Positions 1 to 9,440 of a stretch of 64,000 nucleotides of DNA are shown piece after piece; positions within the stretch are counted from its first letter, which is position 1, and the number at the start of each line of letters is the position of its first letter. Made by a program: the position numbers and the translations under genes. The notes under the pieces are model-generated. The model was not told where the DNA came from, did not search any database, and saw only the letters and a program-made list of their open reading frames with translations. The DNA comes from Allolobophora icterica (Eukaryota > Annelida > Clitellata > Crassiclitellata > Lumbricidae). Where the stretch lies: assembly GCA_963556255.1 (NCBI GenBank), contig OY744605.1:35081396-35145395 (forward strand), read 5' to 3'.

Positions 1-73
1 ATTTTAGAATTTAACAGAGTCTTTCTACGTTCGTCAAGTTCTGTAGAAAAGTGAAAAAACTTGGAATAAAAAT

Positions 74-178
74 GGGTCGACGCCCCTCGGCGTTTCGAAC
101 CCATACCGCTGAACAAGTCAGCGGAAACGTTTTCCACGTTGCTGGACTAAGAGAGTCAACCACGGCTCTCAGCCGTTA
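74..178 (-). repeat. tRNA-like relic (type II shape), possible SINE head
   Basis: Read on the minus strand this stretch has a B-box-like GGGTTCGAAAC and, just before it, a potential variable-arm stem (CGCTGA paired with TCAGCG), as in Ser/Leu-type tRNAs. The acceptor stem does not pair and the anticodon loop lacks the invariant U33, so a working tRNA is unlikely. A tRNA-derived SINE head or tRNA pseudogene is the better reading, with low confidence. The remaining bases from 1 to 430 show nothing recognisable. Confidence 0.25.
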
Positions 179-429
179 AATCGTGTTTAAAAACCATATT
201 TCTTCAAGAGTTGATAAACGCCTTTGTCATTGTGACGTTATAATGATGGAAGTTAGGCGGGCTATGCAAATCGCATGTTTGCAAGGTTTAAAAGCAGAAA
301 TTCGATCGTCTACATTTTAAAATAAAACATATTTTTATTCAATTGTTTGTTAACTTTGCAGAAACGTAGCAAGCTATAGTTGCGCTCTGTGCCAAGCGCA
401 AATACAGCACCATCAAAGATCAACCTAAC

Positions 430-650
430 CAATAATGACCAAATTTGGAATTTTGTGTCCGGCTGAGTTATTGTATTGCAGTAGATCGCAGTTCGATACC
501 CGTAACCTCCTCTAGGGCTGCGCTTTGCATGGCTGCCAAACCTTGTGTTTAAATAAGATCTTCATTGTACTGTCATGTTTCAATGTAATCTTATTGCGTA
601 CTTGTCAGTTTGAATTAATAAAGAAGATTATTATTATTGTTATTATTATA
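430..650 (+). repeat. Possible SINE/LINE tail ending in (ATT)n
   Basis: A B-box-like GCAGTTCGATACCC lies near 489-502. About 100 bases later the sequence ends in AATAAAG followed by a run of ATT/TTA triplets (about 618-648). A tRNA-like promoter box followed by a short simple-repeat tail is the usual layout of a SINE inserted in the plus orientation. No target duplication could be defined, so boundaries are approximate. Confidence 0.35.
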
Positions 651-1380
651 AACTAGTGTATTTGCCCGTCATAATTATGACGTCATATTATAGGTCTATA
701 ATTATGTATTGTTGATTATCGCCGTCGCCAAGATCGCCGTCGTCAAGACGACAGGTTTATGTTTCACAATAGAACAGAACCCGTTTGTGACGTAGCGTCC
801 ACCCGACAGACGGACACTATATGGAAACTATATGTATAGATAGGCTATGTTCAAACAACAGTTTTTAAATAACTGTCAGGTAGGCCTATCTATCTATTAG
901 TATTACATATACTAATTATTTGTTGTTATTTAATGTTATTACATTTATTTCATTTTAAATGGATATTACATTTCAAGATAAAGTAATTAGTTTAATAATT
1001 ACATGATTCCGTCACAAAATATGCGTAACCTCTTGAGTTGCGCTCTGTTCAAAGGCACCGCTGGAACACCCTCGCTATATATACGCAGGGGTGAAGAGTT
1101 TTTTGTTTTTTGTTTTGGTTAGAGAACACACACACAAAAACAAAAGCACAAATTTTTTTTTATATAAAATTCTTAAACATGAGGAGTGTAGGCCTATAGA
1201 TGTTGTTCAGTAGCTATAAAAAAGGTGTAGGACCCGTAGGCCTATGATACAGCAATCGTTATTATGCTTAATTCAGGAAGCATCGATAATCGATTAGGCC
1301 TACCTTTAGGTGACGGGTCTCCTAGTTTAGTGCAGATCTCATAATTATATCAGGTGGCAGATCTCAAATCACAAAGGCGC
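651..1380. other. Non-coding stretch, no gene seen
   Basis: AT-rich DNA with several TAGGCCTA-type motifs (near 890, 1190, 1230 and 1295) and a TATA-like run near 1075. No ORF, RNA gene or delimited element can be supported. Confidence 0.5.
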
Positions 1381-1437
1381 CGGAGCTCAGATCCTGCGGC
1401 ATCCAGTTGAACTTAACCACTGGGTTAAACTTTCTCC

Positions 1438-1861
1438 GGTACTTGTCGGTTAATTCACCGCCACACACATACTACACAGACTGGGGGATTTTGCCCGCGG
1501 ACATGATGTGACTGTGATACGGGAATTCTTCGCAACCTTAAACGTGGCTTTCATTAAAATCCCGCCCTTACATTAACCCTGAATGTCACTAAGCTACCAT
1601 CATTACACTAACCCTGAATTCCATCATCGAGCAACATTACATCGACAACAACAGCCCTAACACTGAGCCCTAAACGACCCTACTTTCGCTTACCCTGAGC
1701 CCTAAACGACCCTACTTTCGCTTACCCTGAGCCCTAAACGCCTCTACTTTCGCTATATAACTCCTCTCTTCTGATGTCACTGAAAACCCGTGAGTAAATA
1801 TAGGGGAATATACGGTCATATATGGTGGTAAACTGTGGCGGTGAATTAACCGACAAGAACC
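1438..1861. mobile_element. 424-bp MITE with 8-bp target duplication
   Basis: The ends are inverted repeats of about 27 bp: the left end begins GGTACTTGTCGG and continues through TTAATTCACCGCCAC; the right end is its complement, ending CCGACAAGAACC, with one mismatch. The element is flanked by the direct repeat CTTTCTCC (1430-1437 and 1862-1869). Removing the element restores LINE sequence that matches the copy at 46440-46500, which confirms both borders. No transposase is encoded. The 8-bp duplication fits hAT or P-type transposition, but the termini do not look like the other hAT MITEs here, so the superfamily is left open. Confidence 0.8.
1665..1757. repeat. 32-bp tandem repeat, 3 copies
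   Basis: Three copies start with GAGCCCTAAACG at 1665, 1697 and 1729. They lie inside the MITE at 1438-1861. The CCCTAAAC core looks telomere-like but is too sparse to be a telomeric array. Confidence 0.85.
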
Positions 1862-2439
1862 CTTTCTCCAACCGAGCCATATGGCCTATCAAACTGAACC
1901 CTCGACTCTGGAGCGATCATCCTCCTGAATTCCGCAAATCTTCGGTTCCTTCATCAATATACATTGTCACTCACCTACCACCACCTACCCCAGCCCCCTC
2001 TATCTATCACCCTTAGAATTTCCACTCAAAACTAAAGTGATCACCTCTTCACGAATTGACTCATCTGATCTTTCTCGGTCTAAACGAAACTCGCCTTAGC
2101 AACCTCTGCTCCTCTCTAGTCTCTCTGGCAACCGGACTTGAATTTCCATTTTACAACTCTTCTGACATAACCTCTGACTTGACGCAGCGCTCGTGCATAA
2201 GCTGCAGCCCTGCGCTTAACTGCCAATCGGCGCTTTAGAAAATTCAAGTTTACGATTACGATTCAACTTTAAAACAATAAAGGCGTAATATTATTGTTGA
2301 TAGTAACTGTTATGACGCAATAATTAGAGACGTAATGAACAATGACACTCATAGACTGGCTACGTAGCCTAGTAGCCTGACCTGCTGGCGTTTACCCGGT
2401 TTGATGCGTTGGGGAATAATCTTTTTATGAAACCGCAGG

Positions 2440-2829
2440 ATGTGTCTCTCTATCGAATTTAAGGAGAAAACTCGCGTACGGCTGTGCAAGATATTGGTTG
2501 GAATCCAGGCGTGTTGCGTCATCCTTGCGAAACTGCTCAGCCATCATGGCTTTCGGTATCGCAAGGACTTTAAACTGTATACGTCCCTGGTGGAGGGGTA
2601 TGATGCTGGGTTTCTACCGCTTCTGTTGATCGCCACCGGGTTGGTGACGTCGTTGGTCAATCTGTTCGGCATATACGTGTCCTTCCGCAGCATGTATCCC
2701 TCGCTCCGCCATCGCATGGTCTCTCAGATGAACATCTACATCAAAGTCGTAACGGCTACCATCATGCTTCTGCTTGTCTGCTGTTTCTTCTGCTTCCTTC
2801 AGCAGTCGCTGATAGACGACACGTTTAAG
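2440..2829 (+). CDS. Peripherin-2/ROM1-like tetraspanin, exon 1
   Basis: First coding exon of a photoreceptor-type tetraspanin. In vertebrates these proteins shape the rims of photoreceptor disc membranes; that role here is inferred from the family. The N-terminus follows the peripherin pattern (a short positively charged segment, 'FKEKTRVRL', before TM1). Hydrophobic segments at about residues 14-34, 55-80 and 98-122 give TM1 to TM3. The ATG at 2440 is chosen because the nearest upstream ATG is in another frame and the protein aligns from residue 1. The exon ends after 'DTFK' at the donor AAG|GTAGGA, phase 0. Joined to 4056-4387 and 5090-5765 it encodes 465 aa, longer than vertebrate peripherin-2 (about 346 aa) because of a longer C-terminal tail. 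The three exons join in frame with GT..AG introns. Confidence 0.85.
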
Positions 2830-2879
2830 GTAGGAAATGCTCACGTTGTTGACTGAGTATCATAATGCAACGTACCCTA

Positions 2880-3074
2880 CATAGGGTGAGAATTGTCGAG
2901 GGGTTGGGGGTTCAACCCCCTAGTCTTTCTTAGGACCCACTGTTAAGTCTTCATTAGACACCCAAGTGGGTCGTTTCCAAAATTCAGTTTTGATAGTGTG
3001 ATGTAGCATTATTTGACTCTGAGTCTCTGGACACATCGAGCGAACAGGACCATGCCAAAGCTTTACGACCTGTG
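2880..3074. other. Intron 1, left part
   Basis: Intron sequence with a compact T-arm-like palindrome (GGGGGTTCAACCCCC, near 2905-2919) that matches a polymerase III B box. No A box is seen, so it is not called as a tRNA or SINE. Confidence 0.4.
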
Positions 3075-3082
3075 GTGATACC

Positions 3083-3283
3083 CAGTGGCGGCGCTACACC
3101 ACGGCGAGTCAGAGCAAATGCCCTGGTAAAAAAGCCTTTGCCCTGGTCGTTGCCCTGCCAAATTTTTTGCCCTGCCCAGAATTTGTTCGAGGCATTATAA
3201 ATCGCCCTCTGCCCTGGTTACTTCTAGGCCTGTAACTCCCCTGGATATACGTCCTGGTTAAAAAATGTCTGGCGCCGCCACTG
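3083..3283. mobile_element. hAT-type MITE, 201 bp, in peripherin intron 1
   Basis: Termini CAGTGGCGGCGC and GCGCCGCCACTG are perfect inverted repeats of 12 bp, starting with the CAGNGGC typical of hAT elements. They are flanked by the direct 8-bp duplication GTGATACC (3075-3082 and 3284-3291). The body has several short tandem 'TGCCCTGG/GCCCTGCC' units and no transposase, so it must be mobilised in trans. The small open frame at 3109-3300 on the minus strand is not a gene. Confidence 0.9.
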
Positions 3284-3291
3284 GTGATACC

Positions 3292-3715
3292 TGGCCCCAA
3301 GAGTTTGAGGAGACCAACTGAATACTACTCACGCCACACATGGACGAAAGTGGTGGAGTTCGACCTACGCACCTTGAATTTGGATGCATCTAGAATAGTA
3401 ATAGCTGGCAATAATGTCTTGTAAATGGCAACGCTCTGTAGAGGGGCAGGCCATGGATGAAGATTTCGCTCATGACCATGCGCATAGGTCTTCCACGTCC
3501 CACTGCTTCCAATCACAAAATATTAGCACCCTCACAATGCAACACAATACAGCGCATTACTTTTTGTGTGACTCTTACTTCTACTCGTCCAATTTCGAAG
3601 CAAGTGAGTTTTAAGCTTGTTCTGTCTGATGACCAATCTTTAGGTTCACTGTTTTAGATTTGTCAAATATGTCCGCGTGCAGACCTTTGCATGAGTTTCC
3701 AGCTATGTCAGTAGT
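3292..3715. other. Intron 1, between MITE and minisatellite
   Basis: Nothing supported. Two overlapping short plus-strand ORFs (3414-3657) have no recognisable product. Confidence 0.4.
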
Positions 3716-3719
3716 ACAT

Positions 3720-4070
3720 AGTATAGTGATCGATAATTGTAGAATGGCATCATGAGTATAGTGATCGATATTTGTAGAATGGCATCATGAGTATAGTGAT
3801 CGATATTTGTAGAATTGCATCATGAGTATAGTGATCGATATTGTAGAATGGCATCATGAGTATAGTGATCGATAATTGTAGAATGGCATCATGAGTATAG
3901 TGATCGATATTTGTAGAATGGCATCATGAGTATAGTGATCGATATTTGTAGAATGGCATCATGAGTATAGTGATCGATATTGTAGAATGGCATCATGAGT
4001 ATAGTGATCGATAATTGTAGAATGGCATCATGAGTATAGTGATCGATAATTGTAGAATGGCATCATGAGT
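3720..4070 (+). repeat. 35-bp minisatellite (10 copies) containing the exon-2 splice acceptor
   Basis: Ten tandem copies of a 34-35-bp unit can be counted from the landmark GATCGATA. Variants differ by AATTG, ATTTG or ATTG before TAG. Every unit contains TTGTAG followed by AATGGCATCATGAG, which is exactly the acceptor and first 14 bases of peripherin exon 2. The array runs directly into the coding exon, and its final copy supplies the functional acceptor. Using an earlier copy would add 34-35 bases per unit and run into a TGA stop in the next unit, so only the last copy keeps the reading frame. Confidence 0.95.
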
Positions 4071-4387
4071 GCCCTGAAACGCTATCGAACGGAGCCAAAA
4101 ATCAAGGAAGACATTGATCAACTTCAGTTGAAATTCATGTGTTGCGGAAACGAAAAGTACACGGATTGGTTCCAGGTGAACTGGATCTCGGAAGAGTACG
4201 TCGATGTCAATCTTCCGGAGGAGCAGAACAAGATAAGAAAAGGGGTCTACGAGACAGATGATGTTCCGTTCAGCTGCTGCAACCCAGATGCCTCGAGGCC
4301 CTGCATCAACACCGACGTCCACAACAACATCAAGAACTTCAACTACGTCTACCAGAAAGACCTCACGATCTTCAAGGACGGATGCAG
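4056..4387 (+). CDS. Peripherin-2/ROM1-like tetraspanin, exon 2 (large extracellular loop)
   Basis: Encodes residues 131-240 plus two bases of codon 241. It holds most of the large second extracellular loop, with the tetraspanin CCG motif (C159-C160-G161), the peripherin-specific PFSCCNP (C204, C205), C213 and the loop-closing GC (C240). The start at TGTAG|AAT (phase 0) gives 'NGIMSALKRY', which continues the peripherin alignment seamlessly from 'FK' of exon 1. The end at TGCAG|GTCGGT (phase 2) matches the phase of exon 3. The acceptor has almost no pyrimidine tract and is the last of about ten tandem copies of the same sequence (see repeat 3720-4070). The cysteine that links vertebrate peripherin dimers (human C150) has no counterpart here. 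Confidence 0.85.
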
Positions 4388-5089
4388 GTCGGTCAGATGG
4401 AAGGACGCTTCTACGCGTGTTGCCTTCATAAGAGACCTCGAGTTGTTTTATATAATAATATCATAACACTAGAGGACATGCCCGTCATATATGACGGGTT
4501 GTCTCTGGTTCGTGAACGCCACAATGCAACATAAAGCCATGTGGGTTAGAAGGGCTGTTGTGCGTGCATTCGCCCGATAGAGGCCGTATACAGTATGGGT
4601 TATATTCCACAGCGCAGCCCGTGTCCCTGTATCGGCCCGTGCGCCTGCCAGGGGCTCGCCCGATAATGGCCTGTGCGCATGCGCACATTCCAGAAAGTCC
4701 GCCCGCATGCATCGAGCGAGCCCGATGTACATTCCAGACATTCCAGTAGCGTTTATCGAAGACACACGGATCTTCGTAATTATATAAGATATGATATCGT
4801 CCATGAAACGCAACCGAGCGGAGCCGAAAATGAAAGCTAGATGTCATAACAGATTATATAGCTCCAGTCCAATTTGAACTAAGGTATTGTACCAAGTAAC
4901 TAATTGTACGTTGAGAACTACGTTCCATATCATAGACATCTCAACAATAGGCATACACTTGTCTCAGTTGTCATTTCGCTTCCATCAACCATACAACTTT
5001 TCTCCTCATTTTCTCATAGAAATTGTTTGGCGATGAATTAATTAACGAATAACTGATAATTGATTTGGGATTGATTGTTCGATGTGTAG
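4388..5089. other. Intron 2 with palindrome and exon-2-like relic
   Basis: Contains an 18-bp perfect palindrome (CCCGTCATATATGACGGG, 4481-4498). At 4803-4838 it contains a stretch resembling the start of exon 2: TGAAACGC, then CGGAGCC with AAAAT, about 27 of 31 positions agreeing with 4074-4105. Overlapping short ORFs on both strands between 4469 and 4847 look like chance frames. Confidence 0.5.
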
Positions 5090-5765
5090 GCCTGTTCTGG
5101 TTCAGAAGGCCGACTACCTGGTGGCCTTCATCTTCTGCGTAGCAATTGTGTTGATTTTTCTCGAATTGTCGATCGTCGTTCTTGCCCGCCATTTCGTGAC
5201 ATCCGTCCAGAGCGCACTTGAACTCGGCGATCCGACTGCAACGACCGAGGGCTTCCTGCTCCGTGCTCTTCTCGTCTTCGGCACGGAGAAAAAGGAAGAC
5301 CGTGCCAACCACAACTCCGGGCTAGCCTCTTCCGCACCATCTGCTGCGTCCTCTACCACGGTCTCTTCTGTCACGCTACCATCGCCGCCGCAACCACCGC
5401 CATCGCCTCCATCGATTCCACCACTTCCGTCCCACCACCGTCGATTGCCTTTTGTGCTACCATCGCTTTCACAGACCGGCCGCAGGCTATCCAGAAGGCA
5501 CTCGTATCAGATGATGCCTTCTCCTTCACCTCGGGATATAACACCGGATCAGATGTCCGTCGATATGAACGACTTGACATACGCAAGAACGTACGGGGAG
5601 CGGCCTTCTCCCGAAGTCACTTACCCCGTCACCATACCGCCCTACGCCCATCCAGCCATGACGACATCGGCAAACGATGGTTCCGGTATTGAGCACCCAG
5701 ACCCTCGTGTCAACGGATCGCAATCGTTCTATGACCAATCCTCGAGAAGAATGTCCAGGCCTTAG
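5090..5765 (+). CDS. Peripherin-2/ROM1-like tetraspanin, exon 3 (TM4 and cytoplasmic tail)
   Basis: Starts at GTGTAG|G (phase 2, completing Arg241). It encodes TM4 (about residues 250-272) and a cytoplasmic tail of about 190 residues. Just after TM4 the pattern 'ARHFVTSVQSALE...TEGFLL' parallels the vertebrate 'LRYL..ALE...SEGWLL' segment. The rest of the tail is rich in Ser, Pro and Thr, with Pro-rich stretches around residues 340-370, and shows no vertebrate counterpart by eye. The stop codon TAG is at 5763-5765. No convincing AATAAA is seen close downstream. Confidence 0.8.
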
Positions 5766-6344
5766 CGTGGGAGCCAAAGACGAACTCAGAGGGCGCTCGA
5801 GTCAACGATCGGCCACGAACACGAAGGAGCGTGGACGAGATCTCCCTCGGGTGATCCGTTCAACGAAACAGACAATCGTATCGATTCACGAATCTCTATT
5901 ACCTGCTTCGTTTTATTTCTTATCCGTTTACATGTACTTTCCTTCTCTAAGAATATAAAATTTGTGTTTTTCTGAATTGGATACTTTTACCTTGAAAACA
6001 AAATTGTTTTTACTTATTTCTTCCATAGTAGGCTACTGGATCATAAGTAAGCAAGTCAGTTGCTGCGTGCATGCAGAAACGCGAACTGGAGTGTTTTAGT
6101 TCTAGAGTATTTTAAAGGATCATAACAACTTTATAAATATCAGATTATTATTACAAAAAATTACAATTAATTACAAATTACTATGTAATAGTGCAAATAG
6201 GCTGAGATTGCGAGAGAGAGAGAGAGAGAGAGAGACGTGTTCACAACAAGAAATGGTAGGACCCTCTCAGAGCCCAAAAATTCTGACCATTCTGCTGTTC
6301 TGATTATCCTGAAATGTTAGTGTCCGAAATTAATCCGAAATTTG
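5766..6344. other. 3' flank of the peripherin-like gene
   Basis: No gene. A (GA)n microsatellite lies at about 6211-6234. A 93-aa frame at 5677-5958 overlaps the end of exon 3 in another frame and is treated as chance. Confidence 0.5.
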
Positions 6345-7611
6345 CAATACAATATACAATGCAACTAAACAGTTATAGCGCCCTTTAACAAAAACAAGTC
6401 TTAGTCATAGTACAATGTGAACAGATGAGTTTTATATTTGGATTTAAACTGAGCAACAGATGTGCGTTGATGGACTGTACGTAGTTGGAAGACTGTTCCA
6501 TTCTATGGGTCCTGAGACCGAGAAGACACGCCTACCAAACCTCCGGTCGCTGCGAAGTATGGTATAATCGCCTCGTGCAACCGATAAGAGTCATATGTAA
6601 TTTATAGCAGAACATGGAATGACCATGGATCCGATCCGGTATGAGGGAGAGGTTCCAGAGTGGACATGGTACACGAGGAGGCAGATTTTGAAGGCTATAT
6701 GGGCACGGATGGGAAGCCAGTGAAGTTGTTGCGGGGATGCTGTGATGTGATCTCTAGAGTTAAGACCTTTTATCAGACCAGCGGCCATGTGAAGAACAGA
6801 TTATAGAGGTTGAAGTGTCGATGAGGGAAGACCGGACAGGACAGAGTTGCAGTAGTCAAGGCGAGAGATGACGAGAGCTTGAGCAATAATACGGAGGCAA
6901 GTTTCATTTAGGCAGCGGTTCACTTGTAGAATTCGGCGAAGGTGGAATTAGCATGCTCTGGCAATGGAAGATATATGATGAGTCATATTAAGATTGCAGT
7001 CTAACATTACACCGAGATCGCGGACCACGCCAGAGGATGGAATAGAACAGTTTGAGTCGATGTCAAGGGTTTTGATTAGTTTTTCGTCATCCGAACTGTT
7101 TCGACGGTTTTAGTGGCATTTGGCTTCAGACGCATGGACGCACACCAGGATTGAATATCACGGACGCATGCCGCGATTTTACATTTGATGTTAAAATGTT
7201 AATTCTTTCTGGAGAGCTTTATGTAGAGCTGGGTGTCGCCATCATTTAGGCGGATCATGAGATCGTGCTGTGATGCAATGTCAACAATATTGGAGGCGTA
7301 TAGATAATAAAATGAAGAGAAGTGGATCTTTAGGGGACGCTGAAGAGGACAGAAAAGATTTTCGACGAGCACCCGCCGAGTTTGACACTGTGAGATCTCA
7401 AGGAAAGGAACGAGGCAATCCGTTGAATAGCTAAGGCAGTAGCACCAAACTGTAGGGCCTACTTGCAGGATATTAAGAATAATGGTATAGTCCACAAAGT
7501 CAAAGGCAGCGAAGAAATCCAGTAGTAGTAGAGCGGTGATAAATCCAGAGTCAAGAGCCAGAACAATATCGTTGTAGACGATCTGAACTTCCACGTTGTA
7601 GAAAATAACGA
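6345..7611 (-). mobile_element. Decayed L2/CR1-like LINE, 5'-truncated
   Basis: On the minus strand, broken frames read as a reverse transcriptase. 'LLLLDFFAAFDFVDY' (near 7535-7490) matches the LDxSAAFDTVDH block. 'LNDGDTQLYIKL' (near 7245-7210) is a decayed YADDTQLY active site: the YADD tetrad is now LNDG. 'QLHWLPIRAHIAFKI' (6730-6690) matches the C-terminal LHWLPV domain. The 3' end carries an AAGGGCGCTATAAC motif like the GGCGCTATATAA end of other L2-type copies in this window. Frameshifts and the lost active site make it inactive. Confidence 0.8.
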
Positions 7612-8434
7612 GTTTACTGAGGTGAAACGTTAATGAGTTTAATTACGTTATTGAGTTGGCTACGGACAATTTCAGGGATTTCGAAACTACAGAAAATTAG
7701 AAATGATGACATAATACAATACAATACAATACAATACAACTGTAAGTTGATAATGCGCTCTATCCAAAGTTGAGAAGTGCACATTCAAGCTGGGCAAACA
7801 TTAAGAGCCATAGGTAGGCCTACACTGGAAGGGGAAATTAAAATGTCAGTTAAGGGCGAAAGACAGTCTCGGAAAATGTTAATATAAATGTATAGGCCTA
7901 CACGTTTTTATATAGCGACCGTATAATGACCTCGATCCTGCTCATTTTTCAATGAATTAATCGGGTTATATCCTTCACCACCGGGTCGCCGCGCTATAAA
8001 AGTCAACTGAACACAGTCACCATAGTTTGTTTTGATATGAGTTTGAATCGCGAAAATAGCGTAAATGAAATCTGACGTCATAAGGAAAATGACGTGATAA
8101 TCAAGAAGCAATTACATCAGATTTGTCACCATAGTAACGCTGCAGACTAGAAATGTCCGTAGTTGAAGAAAGACGGACGAAGAAAAAACGTTACATTTAT
8201 CTTATTTTGAAAAGAATTTCAAAAATACTGGTAGAATGTATTACTGTTCTCGACACACGGCAGGCTGTGATGACAGAAACCAACTATTTCGAATGATTGG
8301 TGATCAAATCAACGATAGACTCGTCGACGAGCGACCAATCGAGAGAAACTCTTCGCAGCAGCGATCGACGAAAAGCGAATGAAACCTTAATCGCGTAAGC
8401 CACATTGAATGATTGTCAGAAGCTAAGTGATATC
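7612..8434. other. Non-coding stretch with (AATAC)n
   Basis: Holds a five-unit AATAC microsatellite (about 7713-7740), a frequent type of LINE tail, and otherwise no recognisable feature. Confidence 0.5.
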
Positions 8435-8655
8435 GTAGGCTTCGTTGGAGTCCAGCATGAAAACACATATTAATAAGCTTATAGGCTACCCATTAATACA
8501 CACATTAATACAAAATGAAATACAGGGTCCGTGGCAGTCCAGAATGGAAGCACACATTAATACAAATATAAAACAGGCTCCGTGGAATTCCAGCTCGGAA
8601 ACACATATTAATGCAAAATGAAATATAGGCAGTTTAGGACAGAAGCACATATTAG
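8435..8655. repeat. Degenerate tandem repeat of about 70 bp
   Basis: The motifs CACATTAATACAAA..GAAATA and TCCGTGGCAGTCCAG recur three to four times with divergence. The hAT-like element at 8656 is inserted at its right edge, duplicating CATATTAG of the last unit. Confidence 0.65.
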
Positions 8656-8966
8656 CAGTCTTGTTGTCAAGACCTTAAACCTCAAGACCAAGACCAAGAC
8701 CAAGACCTTGTACCTCAAGACCAAGACCAAGACCAAGACCTTGAACCTCGAGACCAAGACCAAGACCAAGACTTTGAACCTCGAGACCAAGACCAAGACC
8801 AAGACCTTGAACCTCAAGACCAAGACCAAGACCAAGACCTTGAACCTCAAGACCAAGACCAAGACCAAGACCTTGAACCTCAAGACCAAGACCAAGACCA
8901 AGACTTTTAAAAACGAACTCGAGTGCACACGAGACCAAGACCTTGGTCTCGAGGACAACAAGACTG
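8656..8966. mobile_element. CAGTCTTG hAT-like MITE built of a GACCAA minisatellite
   Basis: Inverted termini CAGTCTTGTTGTC and GACAACAAGACTG with the direct 8-bp duplication CATATTAG (8648-8655 and 8967-8974). Between them lie 33-bp tandem units of the type TTGAACCTCAAGACC plus three GACCAA steps, then a unique part (AAAAACGAACTCGAGTGCAC) and a near-palindrome TTGGTCTCGAG. The low-complexity body gives fake ORFs (KTKTKT on plus, VLVLVL on minus) that are not proteins. Other copies lie at 9440-10060, 27476-27912, 47549-47637 and 48059-48932. Confidence 0.9.
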
Positions 8967-8989
8967 CATATTAGAAACATGCAAAGGAT

Positions 8990-9440
8990 ATGCAAGTTAG
9001 GTTCCGTCAAACGAATGTGTTTCTCTGTAAAATAAGTGTATTTCGAGTGTTTCCAGATATATGGATGTGTTTCTGGCCACATGTGTTCCTGGGTCAAACA
9101 AATGTGTATCTTAGTAAAATAAATGCGAGGATTCTGGCCATCTTTTGCATAAGATGTCTGTTTCTGGGTCAAACAAATGTGTTTCTGGGTAAAATAAGTG
9201 TGTTTCTAGGCGTTTCCGGGCTTATAGATGGACCTTCTGGCCATAAAAATGTGTTTCTGGGTCAAGTGAATATGGTTTTAGGTTAAATAAATGCGTCTGT
9301 GGGTGTTTCCACGTGTGTTTCTGGCCATAAAAAGTGTGTTTCTAGGTTAAATGAATGTGTTTCTGGGTAAAACAGGTGTGTTATTGGCTATTTGCGGCTA
9401 TATGAATGGTCCTTCTGGATTAAAGTGTGTTTCTGGGTGT
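8990..9440. repeat. Degenerate 'TGTGTTTCTGGGT' tandem repeat
   Basis: The phrase TGTGTTTCTGGG followed by TAAA/TCAAA recurs roughly every 25-60 bases, with 'GGCCATAAAAATG' inserts. It resembles the larger GTTTCTGG array that starts near 10061 and may be a diverged arm of it. Overlapping ORFs are frames of the repeat. Confidence 0.75.

Larger units (their letters stand above)
1385..2000 (+). mobile_element. LINE C-terminal fragment, split by a MITE
   Basis: Joining 1385-1437 directly to 1870-2000 gives a short stretch resembling the end of CR1/L2-type LINE proteins: a 'FSNRAI' motif, then 'PRLW' and 'PPEFRK', the equivalent of the conserved LW-N-LP-IR tail. The same nucleotide stretch occurs inverted at 46440-46500, where it belongs to a longer LINE fragment. 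The open frame at 1822-2016 is therefore LINE debris and not a host gene. The fragment is interrupted by the element at 1438-1861. Confidence 0.55.

Noticed and set aside
74..178. Functional tRNA-Ser or tRNA-Leu gene
   Set aside because: Acceptor stem does not pair and U33 is missing; kept only as a tRNA-like relic.
1665..1757. Interstitial telomeric repeat
   Set aside because: CCCTAAAC occurs once per 32-bp unit only; not a telomeric hexamer array.
2905..2919. tRNA gene from the perfect T-arm-like palindrome
   Set aside because: No A box or acceptor stem at the right distance.
3720..4070. CRISPR-like array
   Set aside because: Direct repeats are contiguous without unique spacers and the locus is a metazoan intron; it is a minisatellite.
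8608..9172. ORFs with KTKTKT and VLVLVL repeats on both strands
   Set aside because: Frames of the GACCAA minisatellite inside a MITE.
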